NCBI RefSeq assembly: GCF_030341905.1
Contig: NZ_JATAAF010000003.1
Coordinates: 62,001 to 126,000 of the forward strand
Origin: Porticoccus sp. W117
GTDB lineage: Bacteria > Pseudomonadota > Gammaproteobacteria > Pseudomonadales > Porticoccaceae
Reading direction: 5' to 3'
Length of the DNA stretch: 64,000 bases
Part shown: positions 8,851 through 17,118 of the stretch, in pieces
Position numbering within the stretch: the stretch's first letter is position 1
Layout of the letters: the number at the start of each line of letters is the position of its first letter
Notes under the pieces: model-generated
The model's input: only the letters and a program-made list of their open reading frames with translations
Told to the model about the DNA's origin: nothing
Databases searched by the model: none
Position numbers and translations under genes: made by a program

Positions 8851-10101
8851 ATGAAAATTTTTTGTTCGTTACTGATGTTGTTAATCGGTACGCCAGCGAT
8901 GGCCGGTGGTATCAACTTTTTCCAGGGCAGTTTTGATGAAGCGCTGGAAGAGGCCAAAAAATCCAACAAGCTACTGTTTGTTGACGCCTATGCCGACTGG
9001 TGTGGTCCCTGTAAGACTATGGAAAAAACCGTCTTTGTTCGTGAAGAAGTAGGCGAATTGTTTAACGACCTGTTTATCAACTACAAGCTGGATATTGAAG
9101 ACGAGGATCAAAACGGCCCTGAGATTTCTGATAAGTACGGTGTTGAAGTTTTGCCAACATACTTGTTTGTTGACAGTTCGGGCGATCTGGTTAGCAAAAA
9201 AGTCGGTGCCATGAGTACAGATACTTTTATGGCGACTGCCGGTGCGGTGGTTGGCAGGGGTGGCAGTGAGCAGCTATGTAAAGCCTACGAAAGTGGTGAT
9301 CGCAGCATTGACTCTTTCCTTAGTTGTCATGCAAAGAAGACGATCGATGCACAAGCACTTATGGAGCAAGGCGATGATTCCGCATTAGTTGCCCTCGACG
9401 AGGAATACAATAAGTACTACGACTCACTGTCGAAGGAGCAGCTGCTCAGCAAGGACGGCTTCCGCCTGATCACTAACCAGGCGATGCTTAGTCGGGGCAC
9501 AACACCAGTAGAGTTCATGGTGGATAACTACCAGCAATTTGCCAACCTTGTCGACCCCAAATTATTGGCTACCATTGCTGTTGAGGCTAATAAGAACGGT
9601 ATTCTTTTTGGCTCATTTCAAGATCAGGATAGCGCCAATCAGTGGGTAGAGGATATTCGTGGAACATTGGCTTCAGCCTATAAGTTGGCTGCGCCGAATG
9701 ATAAAACTATTTACCAGCGGTCGAAGCTCAGCGTTGACGCCTATGGAAGTATGATGGAAAAAAACTGGGGTGGTTTTGTCGACGCGAAAGTGGCCCAGGC
9801 GCAATTGCTGGAGGATAAAGCAGAGCAGCAGGCCGCATTGGAAGAAATTTCCAGAGAGATGCTGAGTTTCGGTTGCGAGGACAAAGAGGCCTTCAAATCA
9901 GTTTTGGTGTATGCCAAACAGGGCTGGCAGAATAGTGGAAACTTTGATTCGGCACTTCATTATGCCGGGCTACTGAAAGCGGTTGGGGATAGTGAGAAAT
10001 CGAAAAAAATGCTTTCAAAAGCGGAAAAAATGATTGAGCTGGAGTCAGATACAAAGCTGAAGGAAACCATGCAACAGCAGCTTGCTGAAGCCAATATTTG
10101 A
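8851..10101 (+). CDS. Secreted thioredoxin-fold protein with large C-terminal helical region
   Basis: 416 residues. The start is placed at ATG 8851 because GGAGGG sits 7 bp upstream and a signal peptide follows at once (MKIFCSLLMLLIGTPAMAGG). A thioredoxin domain covers about residues 25-135, with the redox motif WCGPC at 50-54 and the cis-Pro region VEVLPTYLFVDSSG. It resembles the C-terminal domain of DsbD and thioredoxin_7 proteins. The remaining 280 residues are charged and helical, with no recognised domain and four more Cys (two near 136-155). It probably acts as a periplasmic disulfide reductase or isomerase. It lies right after the receptor of the FecIR cassette, separated by a terminator that may be leaky. 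Confidence 0.82.
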   Translation: MKIFCSLLMLLIGTPAMAGGINFFQGSFDEALEEAKKSNKLLFVDAYADWCGPCKTMEKTVFVREEVGELFNDLFINYKLDIEDEDQNGPEISDKYGVEVLPTYLFVDSSGDLVSKKVGAMSTDTFMATAGAVVGRGGSEQLCKAYESGDRSIDSFLSCHAKKTIDAQALMEQGDDSALVALDEEYNKYYDSLSKEQLLSKDGFRLITNQAMLSRGTTPVEFMVDNYQQFANLVDPKLLATIAVEANKNGILFGSFQDQDSANQWVEDIRGTLASAYKLAAPNDKTIYQRSKLSVDAYGSMMEKNWGGFVDAKVAQAQLLEDKAEQQAALEEISREMLSFGCEDKEAFKSVLVYAKQGWQNSGNFDSALHYAGLLKAVGDSEKSKKMLSKAEKMIELESDTKLKETMQQQLAEANI

Positions 10102-10124
10102 TTGTCACTTATCTGTTTTTTGCG

Positions 10125-10167
10125 ATCAACCTTCATTTGCACCGTGCAAATGAAGGTTGATTTGTTT
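10125..10167 (+). terminator. Rho-independent terminator after the thioredoxin gene
   Basis: A perfect 18-bp inverted repeat (ATCAACCTTCATTTGCAC at 10125-10142 against 10144-10161) followed by TTGTTTT. It is strong enough to end the plus-strand transcript. Confidence 0.8.
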
Positions 10168-10234
10168 TATTAACCTGAAAATTATTTCTTTATGAAAGGA
10201 CGTAGTGATTCTTCGTGGAGTAACTCAGTTAGCT

Positions 10235-10319
10235 CGTCATTCCCGCGAAAGCGGGAATCCATAGCTCTCGGCAGTTTTGTTGCCACTAAGAATGGATCCC
10301 CGCTTTCGCGGGGATGACG
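10235..10319. repeat. REP-like repeat, CGTCATTCCCGCG...CGGGGATGACG type
   Basis: Two hairpins face each other: CGTCATTCCCGCGAAAGCGG at the left and a GATCCCCGCTTTCGCGGGG-containing half at the right, ending ATGACG at 10319. The whole unit is a loose inverted repeat. Near-identical units lie at 28204-28282 and 52933-53003, and a diverged one at 21270-21364. Confidence 0.8.
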
Positions 10320-10329
10320 AAATACCGCC

Positions 10330-11166
10330 TTAAAAAACAAACCCGACTCCAATCCGCAACACATCGCCTCTGGTCAAACCGATGCCGTTGCTTGATGGAA
10401 AGTAAGTTTCCGCTTTGAGTTCCTTTTTGTATTCGATGCGGGCCAATATGGTGTCGTTAAAGTTCCACGCCAGAATCGGCCCGCTGCCCAGCCACAGATA
10501 TTTGTTGGGGTCTTTTTTGTAGTCGGTTTCCCAGCGCAATGAGCCGCGCTCGTGGAAATTCCAGCCCACTTCTGTGTGCAAACTCCAGTCGTCTTTTTTG
10601 CCGGCGGCACTTTCAAACCAGTAGCCAGCGCCAAAGCCCAGTACCAAGTCAGTGGTTTCGTGTTCCCAGCTCAGTGAGGCGCCGAAGTCGGTGCTGCCAT
10701 CGCTGATGCGGTAGGGGTCGTTGTCGTCACCACCAAAGCGCACCTGTGGGGTAAAGCTGAAGTTTCCAGAGCTGCGAGGACGGTTCATGTAGTACTTCAG
10801 CGGCAGCGCCAGGGTGATGTCATCGTTGCCGGTGCCGCGCTGAGTGATGACATTGCCCTGGCTATCCAGCACGGTGCGGGTTTGATCCACCAGGGGAATT
10901 TTCAGGGTGGCACGGATCCATTTTTTCCAGGTGTACACGCCCTCAATGTGAGTGATGTTTTTTTCGTAATTGAGGCCGTTAGGGTTGGCCAGTTCAAAGC
11001 TGCCGTTCATTAGCTGGCTGGATTCCCGGCGCTCCTGAAATACCTGGTAACCGTAGCCGCCATCCCAGCGGGGCACTTCGCTCATCACCGGTTGGCCTGC
11101 GTAGCTACTAAATACCGGGGTCAGTAACATCGCCCCCAACAGCAGAGGTTTAATAGAAGAGTTCAT
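10330..11166 (-). CDS. Outer-membrane beta-barrel protein (phenol-meta-pathway/transporter-like fold)
   Basis: 278 residues with a signal peptide (cleavage near SSYA, residue 23). The rest is made of alternating aromatic beta strands (YGYQVFQERRE, THIEGVYTWKKWIRATLKIPL, FSFTPQVRFGGDD, DLVLGFGAGYWFES, GVGFVF) and ends in Phe, which marks an outer-membrane barrel. The pattern resembles the barrel family once named for phenol-degradation gene clusters. The substrate is unknown. It starts 5 bp after the HMA-domain gene upstream on the same strand, so the two are one operon, and a role in metal or cofactor handling is inferred from that partner only. Confidence 0.75.
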   Translation of the reverse strand: MNSSIKPLLLGAMLLTPVFSSYAGQPVMSEVPRWDGGYGYQVFQERRESSQLMNGSFELANPNGLNYEKNITHIEGVYTWKKWIRATLKIPLVDQTRTVLDSQGNVITQRGTGNDDITLALPLKYYMNRPRSSGNFSFTPQVRFGGDDNDPYRISDGSTDFGASLSWEHETTDLVLGFGAGYWFESAAGKKDDWSLHTEVGWNFHERGSLRWETDYKKDPNKYLWLGSGPILAWNFNDTILARIEYKKELKAETYFPSSNGIGLTRGDVLRIGVGFVF

Positions 11167-11171
11167 GAAAC

Positions 11172-11576
11172 TTAGCTCTCCTTGGCGACAATATGAACTT
11201 GTGGACCTTGCTCACTGTACTGGTAGACCCGCACCGGGCTGTAACCGGCTTTGCGGATGGCGGCTACGATGGCGTCGGCATCAGCGCTGTGGCCGTCTTT
11301 CAGGGTGATCAACGCCATGGCGTTTTCCACATCCAGCTTTACGCCTTTTTTGGCGACGAATTTGAGTTTCTGGACCTTCTTTTTCACACCGATGCCGCAG
11401 GTGGCGCAGCACAGGCCGTCTACCGCCACAGCCACCTTGTTGCTGGTTGCCAGCCAGGTTGTGGCCACTTGTTGTTGATCGGCTCGCAGTTCTTCGCTTT
11501 CCGGGCGTGGCTCCGGTGCCGCGACAACAGAGATCGTTGTAAGCAGGGCACAAATAAAAACAGTCATTTTTTTCAT
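11172..11576 (-). CDS. Secreted heavy-metal-associated (HMA) domain protein
   Basis: 134 residues from the ATG at 11576, chosen because AGGAA lies just before it and a signal peptide follows (MKKMTVFICALLTTISVVAA). The HMA fold covers about 47-120. It has a metal-binding loop variant, GLCCATC (Cys56, Cys57, Cys60), instead of the usual GMTCxxC, and the second half GVKLDVENAMALITLKDG and ADAIVAAIRKAGY is typical. Such domains bind Cu, Zn, Hg or Cd. A free periplasmic HMA domain suggests a metal carrier. Its neighbours are a barrel (downstream, 5 bp) and a Cys-rich secreted protein (upstream). Confidence 0.85.
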   Translation of the reverse strand: MKKMTVFICALLTTISVVAAPEPRPESEELRADQQQVATTWLATSNKVAVAVDGLCCATCGIGVKKKVQKLKFVAKKGVKLDVENAMALITLKDGHSADADAIVAAIRKAGYSPVRVYQYSEQGPQVHIVAKES

Positions 11577-11601
11577 GGGGGATTCCTTTTTCAGTATCAA
11601 C

Positions 11602-11629
11602 TGAGATCCTTCGCTGCGCTCAGGATGAA
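11602..11629. repeat. Half copy of the CTTCGCTGCGCTCAGGATGA repeat
   Basis: TGAGATCCTTCGCTGCGCTC matches one arm of the palindromic repeat at 54827-54898. It sits in the 105-bp gap between the HMA gene and the Cys-rich gene. Confidence 0.55.
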
Positions 11630-11705
11630 AGTGAGGGGCGCTGAGGACGCCATCATTTATTTAACGCCCACAAACATACTTATGGGCTAAATAGCAGAAA
11701 AGGAA

Positions 11706-12104
11706 TCAGGCGCTGGGAGGTCGCAGCAAGCCTTGTTGTTCGGGAGGAACGTAGAGGTAGTGATCCAAAAAACCGCGCTCGATCAGCGGCGAGGGAAGGG
11801 TAACCACCACCAGTGGTGGGGTAATGCCCAGGACAACGCAGAGGTCATTGCACAGGCACTTGTCATAGCAAAAGCCATTGCAGTCGGAACTGTCGCAATC
11901 GCTGTTAACGGGAGCGTCGCAACAACTGTCCTGGCACAGGGCAGTTTCTGTCGATTGCTGTGTGTCACAGTCATTGGCAAACACCGCCATGCTTTGCCCC
12001 AGCACCAGCATGCTAAGCAGGGCAGCAAGCCACAGTCGAGCTATGGATCGAGCTATGGGCTGAGAGAGTAGCCGGAATGTTTGTTTTGTGAAACTGACCT
12101 TCAT
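11706..12104 (-). CDS. Cysteine-rich secreted protein, unrecognised
   Basis: 132 residues. A long N-terminal signal (about 1-43, RLWLAALLSMLVLGQSMAVFA) is followed by a 50-residue segment with ten Cys in pairs and singles (DSCCDAP, DSSDCNGFCYDKCLCNDLC). A Pro-rich, Cys-free tail ends at the stop. The Cys spacing does not match a family I know. It could be a metal-chelating periplasmic protein, which would agree with the adjacent HMA and barrel genes on the same strand, or a disulfide-knotted surface protein. Function unknown. Confidence 0.6.
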   Translation of the reverse strand: MKVSFTKQTFRLLSQPIARSIARLWLAALLSMLVLGQSMAVFANDCDTQQSTETALCQDSCCDAPVNSDCDSSDCNGFCYDKCLCNDLCVVLGITPPLVVVTLPSPLIERGFLDHYLYVPPEQQGLLRPPSA

Positions 12105-12186
12105 GGAAGGCTTTATTTCATAGTGTGGTGGTGCTTTGCAAGCAAAGGCCTGTTAAGAAGTGTTGCGCGGGTGTTTTAAGGTGACG

Positions 12187-12222
12187 AAAAAAAGCCCCGG
12201 CAGAAAATTCTGTCGGGGCTTT
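12187..12222 (-). terminator. Rho-independent terminator of the BNR-repeat gene
   Basis: Read on the minus strand: AGCCCCGACAGAA pairs with TTCTGCCGGGGCT (one mismatch), then a run of seven T. It lies 16 bp after the stop of the gene at 12238-15489. A shorter T run on the plus-strand side means it may also act in the other direction. Confidence 0.85.
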
Positions 12223-12237
12223 TGCTGGTTGCAGGGT

Positions 12238-15200
12238 TTACAGGTCGCGTCCCGGTGTCCAGGGAGCGTCCACTTTATCCAGCGCTTTTTCCAGCTCCAC
12301 CAGTTTACTGTCGCTGGCTTTCAGCATCGCCGCCAATTGCCGGTATTGTTTTTCGGCAATTTGGTAGGCACTGCGGTGGGTACCCATAGGGGCTGCCTGT
12401 GAATCCCAGTGGCTGCCGGGAATGGAACCGATGCGTTCACTCAGACTCATGGGAGCCTTCTCGTTGGCGCCGGTTTTGATGCTGTCGCCATTCAGCAGTC
12501 GCTTGGCGACACGCAGCTCTGCCTGAATGGCACGCGCTTGCTGGGCCAATGTCTCGCCAGCTGCCGGAGTCAGGTCGATGGTTTTCAGCACGTGTTTGAG
12601 GCGGTTATCCATCTCGTTCAGGTATTTGCCCGCCGCAATAATATCGCTGTGCAGCTCGGCGGTCTGTTTCTGGAAGGCCTGCAGTGCCGGACGGTCATTG
12701 GTGGTCAACACGCCCACATTAAGCTCGGTAAGGTTAAAGCTCTGTGGTTGGGACAGTGTGCTGACGCTACCTTTGTGGCGCTGCATCAACTGCACCTGGT
12801 AGCTGCCGGTGGTGGCCAGTGGCGCATCCGGTGTATGACCCCAGGGGCTGCCGGGGCCAGGTTGCAGTTCCACCGGTTTGCGGGATTCCAGGCGGAAGTC
12901 CCAGGCAACACGATGCAGTCCCTTGCCATTGTTGGCATTTACCCGGCGAATAACGTTGCCGTTGGCATCACTCACTTGCAGCCAAACACTGGGTGCTTCT
13001 TCGTCCGCTTCTGCTTGCAGGGCGCCCCAGCTGGGGTAGGGGGTGTCCACGCCGTCTTTTTGTTGTTTTTTCTCGTTCGCTTGACGGGTTGCCTTGGCGG
13101 TTTTCAGCCCATCACGCAGGTAGTAGCTGAAGATCACGCCGTAATCCGGGTTGGGGGCCACAAAGAAGTTGTCGCCCATCATACCCTTGTCGCTGGAATA
13201 GCCACCCCAGCGGCGGGTTTCGATGTAGATGGGCGTATCTTTGACCGGGAACAGAGTAGCGGCGTTGTTTTTCAGGTCGCTCTCTTGAGTGCGCAGCGGG
13301 CTGTAGTCGTCCAGCACATAGATGCCGCGGCCAAAGGTGCCCACCAGCAGGTCGCTTTCCCGGCGCTGGATTTCCACATCACGTACGGCGATGGTAGGAA
13401 TACCCTTCAGTTGCTTCCAGCTGCCGCCGCCATCCTGGCTAAAGAACAGGCCATACTCGGTGCCCACAAACAACAGATTGGGGTCAACGTGGTCTTCGAC
13501 AATGGTGTGTGCGGTACCGCGCTCCGGCAGGTTGGCGGAAATGGATTGCCAGCTCTTGCCGCGGTTGCTGGATTTCAGCACATAGGGTTTGGCGTCGCCG
13601 CGTTTGTGGTTGTCGAACACCGCGTAGAGCACGTCTTTGTTGTGGCGGGAGAACTGCAAATCTTCCACCAGGCTCATGCCCGGCACGCCTTTGAATTTGT
13701 TGTAGCGGGCCCAGTTTTCGCCGCCGTCGTTGGTGACGTGAATCAGGCCATCGTCGGTGCCAACAGCAATCAGACCTTCCTGCAACGTGCTTTCATCCAG
13801 TGCGATCAGTGAACCGTACACGGAAGTGGAATCGTTTTTGGCGATGGCGTCGATGCTCCACACCCGGTCCATTACTTCCAGCTTGTTGCGGTCGAGGCCG
13901 CGAGACAGGTCGCCGGATACTGCAACCCAGCTTTCGCCACGGTCGTCCGAACGGAACAGCTTCTCGGCGCCGTAATACAGGCGCTCGTGGTTGTGGGGGC
14001 TGATCAGCAGTGGCGAGTTCCAGTTCCAGCGCAGGGCGTTTTCCCCTTCTGCTGGTTGTGGCGTGATATAGACTTTTTCGCGGGTTTGGCGGTCGATGCG
14101 CGCCAGGCCGCCGTATTGGTATTGGGAGTAAACAATGTCCGGGTTGGTGGGGTCGATGGCTGGATCAAAACCGTCGCCGCCCAGGGTAACCCACCAGTCG
14201 GCATTGGTGATGCCTTCCACTGAGGTATTGCGCACGGCAGTGCCCAGGGTGTTGTTGTCTTGAGTACCGCCGTACACGTTGTAAAACGGCAGGTCGTTGT
14301 CGGTAGCGATGCGGTAGAACTGGGTGAGTGGCAGGTTGCGCAGGTGGTTCCAGTGTTGGCCGTTGTCGAAACTCTCGTAAATGCCGCCGTCGCCACCGAT
14401 GCGCAGATGGTTGCTGTGCTCAGGGTTGATCCACAGGGCGTGGTCATCCACGTGGCGCGCCTTGATGCCCAGTTGCGCAAAGGTTTTGCCGCCGTCCAGA
14501 GACACTGTGGTGAAAGTATCCAGCACAAACAGCTTGTTGGCGTTGTGCGGGTCCACCACTAATTCGTTGTAATACTGAGGGCTGCTGGCCAACTTGCTGG
14601 AACGCTTTTCCCAGCTTTCGCCAAAGTTGGTGGTGCGGTAGATGCCTTTATCCGCATCGTTGGCCTCGATAATGGCGTACACCGTTCCGGGTTCGCTGGG
14701 CGCTGCGATCAGGCCAATGCGACCCAGTTCACTGCCGGGCAAGCCGCCGCCCAGTTTGCGCCAGGTTTTGCCGCCGTCATTGGATTTGTGCACTCCAGAG
14801 CCGGGGCCGCCATTGATCAGCGTCCACACGTGACGGCGGCGCTGGTAGGAGGAGGCGATCATTTCGTCCGGGTTGTCAGTGTTGATCACCACTTCGTTGA
14901 TGCCGGTGTATTGGTCGATGTCCAACACCCGCGTCCAGCTGTCGCCACCGTCTTCGGTCAGGTACAGGCCGCGATCACCGCCGTTGGACCATAACGGCCC
15001 CTGGGCGGCGACAAACACCCGGTCGCTGTTGCGAGGGTCGATGACAATCTGGCTGATGTGACCGGATTTTTTCAGGCCCAAATGCTTGAAGGTTTTGCCC
15101 CCGTCCACAGATTTGTACACGCCATCGCCATCGGCCACCGAGCGCTGGGAATTGTTCTCTCCGGTGCCCACCCAGATGACTTCGGGGTTTTTCGGATCCA

Positions 15201-15489
15201 GCTCCACCACGCCGATGGCGTAGGATCCGTAGTTGTCGAAAATAGGCGTCCAGGTAGTGCCGGCGTTTTCGGTTTTCCATACCCCGCCAGAGGCCACGCC
15301 CACGTAGTATTTGTGGGGTTGGCCCGGCACCACGGCCAGGTCGGAAATCCGCCCGCTGCTGTGCGCGGAGCCGATATTGCGCAGCTTGAGGCCGGAATAG
15401 GCAGACGATTCGCCCCCCTTATCCGCCACTGCGGTGGTTGCCAGGCCCAGTGACATACCAAATGCCAGGGCAGTAATCAGTGTTTTCAT
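12238..15489 (-). CDS. Secreted BNR/Asp-box beta-propeller protein (sortilin/VPS10-like, glycosyl-hydrolase-like)
   Basis: 1083 residues with GGAGG before the ATG and a signal peptide (MKTLITALAFGMSLGLATTAVA). At least eleven Asp-box motifs of the form S/T-x-D-x-G-x-x-W/F are visible between about residues 70 and 710: KTENAGTTW, KSVDGGKTF, LTEDGGDSW, KSNDGGKTW, RTTNFGESW, VSLDGGKTF, ESFDNGQHW, RSDDRGESW, VTNDGGENW, KSSNRGKSW, FSQDGGGSW. This predicts one or two large propellers like those of sortilin and sialidases. The C-terminal third (about 760-1083) is a separate helical and beta region found in the same bacterial family. These proteins are often annotated as glycosyl hydrolases, but the reaction is not established. 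Its own terminator follows, so it is probably monocistronic. Confidence 0.85.
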   Translation of the reverse strand: MKTLITALAFGMSLGLATTAVADKGGESSAYSGLKLRNIGSAHSSGRISDLAVVPGQPHKYYVGVASGGVWKTENAGTTWTPIFDNYGSYAIGVVELDPKNPEVIWVGTGENNSQRSVADGDGVYKSVDGGKTFKHLGLKKSGHISQIVIDPRNSDRVFVAAQGPLWSNGGDRGLYLTEDGGDSWTRVLDIDQYTGINEVVINTDNPDEMIASSYQRRRHVWTLINGGPGSGVHKSNDGGKTWRKLGGGLPGSELGRIGLIAAPSEPGTVYAIIEANDADKGIYRTTNFGESWEKRSSKLASSPQYYNELVVDPHNANKLFVLDTFTTVSLDGGKTFAQLGIKARHVDDHALWINPEHSNHLRIGGDGGIYESFDNGQHWNHLRNLPLTQFYRIATDNDLPFYNVYGGTQDNNTLGTAVRNTSVEGITNADWWVTLGGDGFDPAIDPTNPDIVYSQYQYGGLARIDRQTREKVYITPQPAEGENALRWNWNSPLLISPHNHERLYYGAEKLFRSDDRGESWVAVSGDLSRGLDRNKLEVMDRVWSIDAIAKNDSTSVYGSLIALDESTLQEGLIAVGTDDGLIHVTNDGGENWARYNKFKGVPGMSLVEDLQFSRHNKDVLYAVFDNHKRGDAKPYVLKSSNRGKSWQSISANLPERGTAHTIVEDHVDPNLLFVGTEYGLFFSQDGGGSWKQLKGIPTIAVRDVEIQRRESDLLVGTFGRGIYVLDDYSPLRTQESDLKNNAATLFPVKDTPIYIETRRWGGYSSDKGMMGDNFFVAPNPDYGVIFSYYLRDGLKTAKATRQANEKKQQKDGVDTPYPSWGALQAEADEEAPSVWLQVSDANGNVIRRVNANNGKGLHRVAWDFRLESRKPVELQPGPGSPWGHTPDAPLATTGSYQVQLMQRHKGSVSTLSQPQSFNLTELNVGVLTTNDRPALQAFQKQTAELHSDIIAAGKYLNEMDNRLKHVLKTIDLTPAAGETLAQQARAIQAELRVAKRLLNGDSIKTGANEKAPMSLSERIGSIPGSHWDSQAAPMGTHRSAYQIAEKQYRQLAAMLKASDSKLVELEKALDKVDAPWTPGRDL

Positions 15490-15549
15490 TTTTTCCCTCC
15501 AGCTCCTAATAAACGTTTTCTTGAACTAATACCTTGTTGAAGCAGTACC

Positions 15550-16083
15550 TTATTGCACCTTAGCCGCCAGCCGCTTGTGTTTTTGCCAGCGTTTGTAGTG
15601 CATTAATGCGAACAGATAAATCCCGGTGAGCCACAACACCAGCAACACAATGCCGGAAGGCAGGAACAGCCCCAACTTGGCCCAGTCCGCAAACCAGCTG
15701 CCATCGTGAATGGCTTCGATCACATCGGAGCGGCGCTTGGCCAACAGCAACAGTTCGCCGCTGTGGGTATCGATTTGTGCTTCCCAGTTGTTGGCGGCGA
15801 CAAACTTCACCACCCCTTTGCCGGGTTTTACATCCACCCGCTCTAATTCAGACCAGTGCTGCAGCTCCATCTCGGGAATGGCTTTCGCAATGGCGAATAG
15901 TTGATCAAAACTTTGTGTGGGAATGGCGTCTCTGTGTTCGCCTTGTTGGGTGGCAGGCTGTATCCATTCGATCTCTTTTTTCAGCATCAGCAAAATGCCG
16001 GTGCCAATGGTCGCCAGCAGTGGCAGGGCGATAATGATCGACCCCCAGTGGTGGATTTTGCGGTAGAGAATTTGTGACTTCAT
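15550..16083 (-). CDS. PepSY-associated membrane protein
   Basis: 177 residues with a membrane helix near each end (about 14-35, GSIIIALPLLATIGTGILLM; about 140-163, PSGIVLLVLWLTGIYLFAL) and a periplasmic PepSY-like region between them (VKFVAANNWEAQIDTHSGELL). It starts YRKIHHWGSII, the His pair typical of PepSY-TM proteins, many of which carry haem or take part in iron reduction. It is a short version of the family. It lies upstream of the BNR gene on the same strand (60-bp gap) and divergent from the HDOD gene. Confidence 0.8.
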   Translation of the reverse strand: MKSQILYRKIHHWGSIIIALPLLATIGTGILLMLKKEIEWIQPATQQGEHRDAIPTQSFDQLFAIAKAIPEMELQHWSELERVDVKPGKGVVKFVAANNWEAQIDTHSGELLLLAKRRSDVIEAIHDGSWFADWAKLGLFLPSGIVLLVLWLTGIYLFALMHYKRWQKHKRLAAKVQ

Positions 16084-16220
16084 ACAGACTTGATTTGGAC
16101 AAAGACGCTATCCTACAGGCAGGGCAATTGGCGATACAATCGCCAACGACAAATGACTGTTAATAAAAATTGACAGGCGCCGATATAAATAACAATAAAT
16201 GTTTTGGAGAGACAACGATA

Positions 16221-17057
16221 ATGGACAATCAGCCCCTGGCCGAGGCCATGGAAGACATTATTCAACAGGGCGCTTTGGAGTTGCCCATGCTGCCTGCGGT
16301 CGCCAATCAGGTTATCCAGCTGACCATGAACCCGGAATCCTCCAGCGAGCAGTTGGCGGAATTACTGCAGCGGGATCAGGCTCTGGCTGGCCACGCCATG
16401 CGCATTGCCAACTCTGCCGCCTATTCGCCCGTCAATAAAATGGATTCCCTGCAGCAGGCCATCACCCGTCTGGGGATGCGCAGTATCGCCGAGATTGCCC
16501 TGGCCTCCACCCTCAGTGCCAAGTTATTCAAAGTGCCCGGCTACGAGTGGCGCGCCATTGAAATCTGGAAGCACTCACTGGCCACGGCACTGTGGAGCAA
16601 GGAAATTGCCCGCTTGCTGCGCCTCGGTACAGAGGCGACCTTTTTGGCAGGCCTGCTGCACTCTATCGGTCGGCCAGTGGTATTGCAGGCGGCGTTGAAG
16701 TTAACAGATAGTCTGGGGGTCGACCCCATGCCCAATCTGGTGCTGCAACTGGAAGACCACTACCAACAGCAAGTGGGCCTGAAAGTGTGCCAGGAATGGC
16801 AGATGCCAACACTCGTCATTGATACCATCAGTCAGCTGGAAAACAGCGAAGCCGCCAACCGCAGCAAAGACCCGGTTACAGTAATCCGTGCTGCCACCCT
16901 GTTTGCCCAGCTCACCGTTACCCCGGAACTGATGGATCAGGAACAATTGCGCAGCCACCAGGTAATGGAGCAGTTGGGATTATCTGAAGACCAACTTGAT
17001 GAGTTGTTGGAAAAGGCCGAGGCGCTGGAAGGAACGTTGGCAACGATTGCCGGCTAG
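16221..17057 (+). CDS. HDOD-domain protein
   Basis: 278 residues from ATG 16221 (GGAGAGA about 10 bp upstream). A longer frame back to 16170 lacks a ribosome site. The HDOD domain covers about 15-210: LPMLPAVANQVIQLTMNPES, LLQRDQALAGHAMRIANSAA, AITRLGMRSIAEIALAS, LHSIGRPVVLQ. HDOD domains are HD-fold modules that have usually lost catalysis and act in signalling, motility or stress control. No attached GGDEF, EAL or receiver domain is present. Partner unknown. Confidence 0.88.
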   Translation: MDNQPLAEAMEDIIQQGALELPMLPAVANQVIQLTMNPESSSEQLAELLQRDQALAGHAMRIANSAAYSPVNKMDSLQQAITRLGMRSIAEIALASTLSAKLFKVPGYEWRAIEIWKHSLATALWSKEIARLLRLGTEATFLAGLLHSIGRPVVLQAALKLTDSLGVDPMPNLVLQLEDHYQQQVGLKVCQEWQMPTLVIDTISQLENSEAANRSKDPVTVIRAATLFAQLTVTPELMDQEQLRSHQVMEQLGLSEDQLDELLEKAEALEGTLATIAG

Positions 17058-17065
17058 CTCTTGCT

Positions 17066-17083
17066 TTTTGGTCTACACCAAAA
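17066..17083 (+). promoter_or_regulatory. Candidate GntR/UTRA operator, site 1
   Basis: TTTTGGTCTACACCAAAA, a palindrome with one asymmetric position. It lies 35 bp before the HAD phosphatase start. It shares the core TGGTCTANACCA with the sites at 18682, 18751 and 24424. This type of core is known for HutC-subfamily GntR regulators such as PhnF, NagR and DasR. Confidence 0.75.
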
Positions 17084-17118
17084 CATAATCCCCGCGACTT
17101 CACCTAAGCGGTTTGAAT

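Noticed and set aside
12409-13812. Open frame of 467 codons on the plus strand inside the BNR gene
   Set aside because: It lies wholly antisense to a gene with eleven Asp-box motifs, a ribosome site and a signal peptide. Its translation is low-complexity Val/Ala/Gly/Gln sequence typical of a mirror frame.
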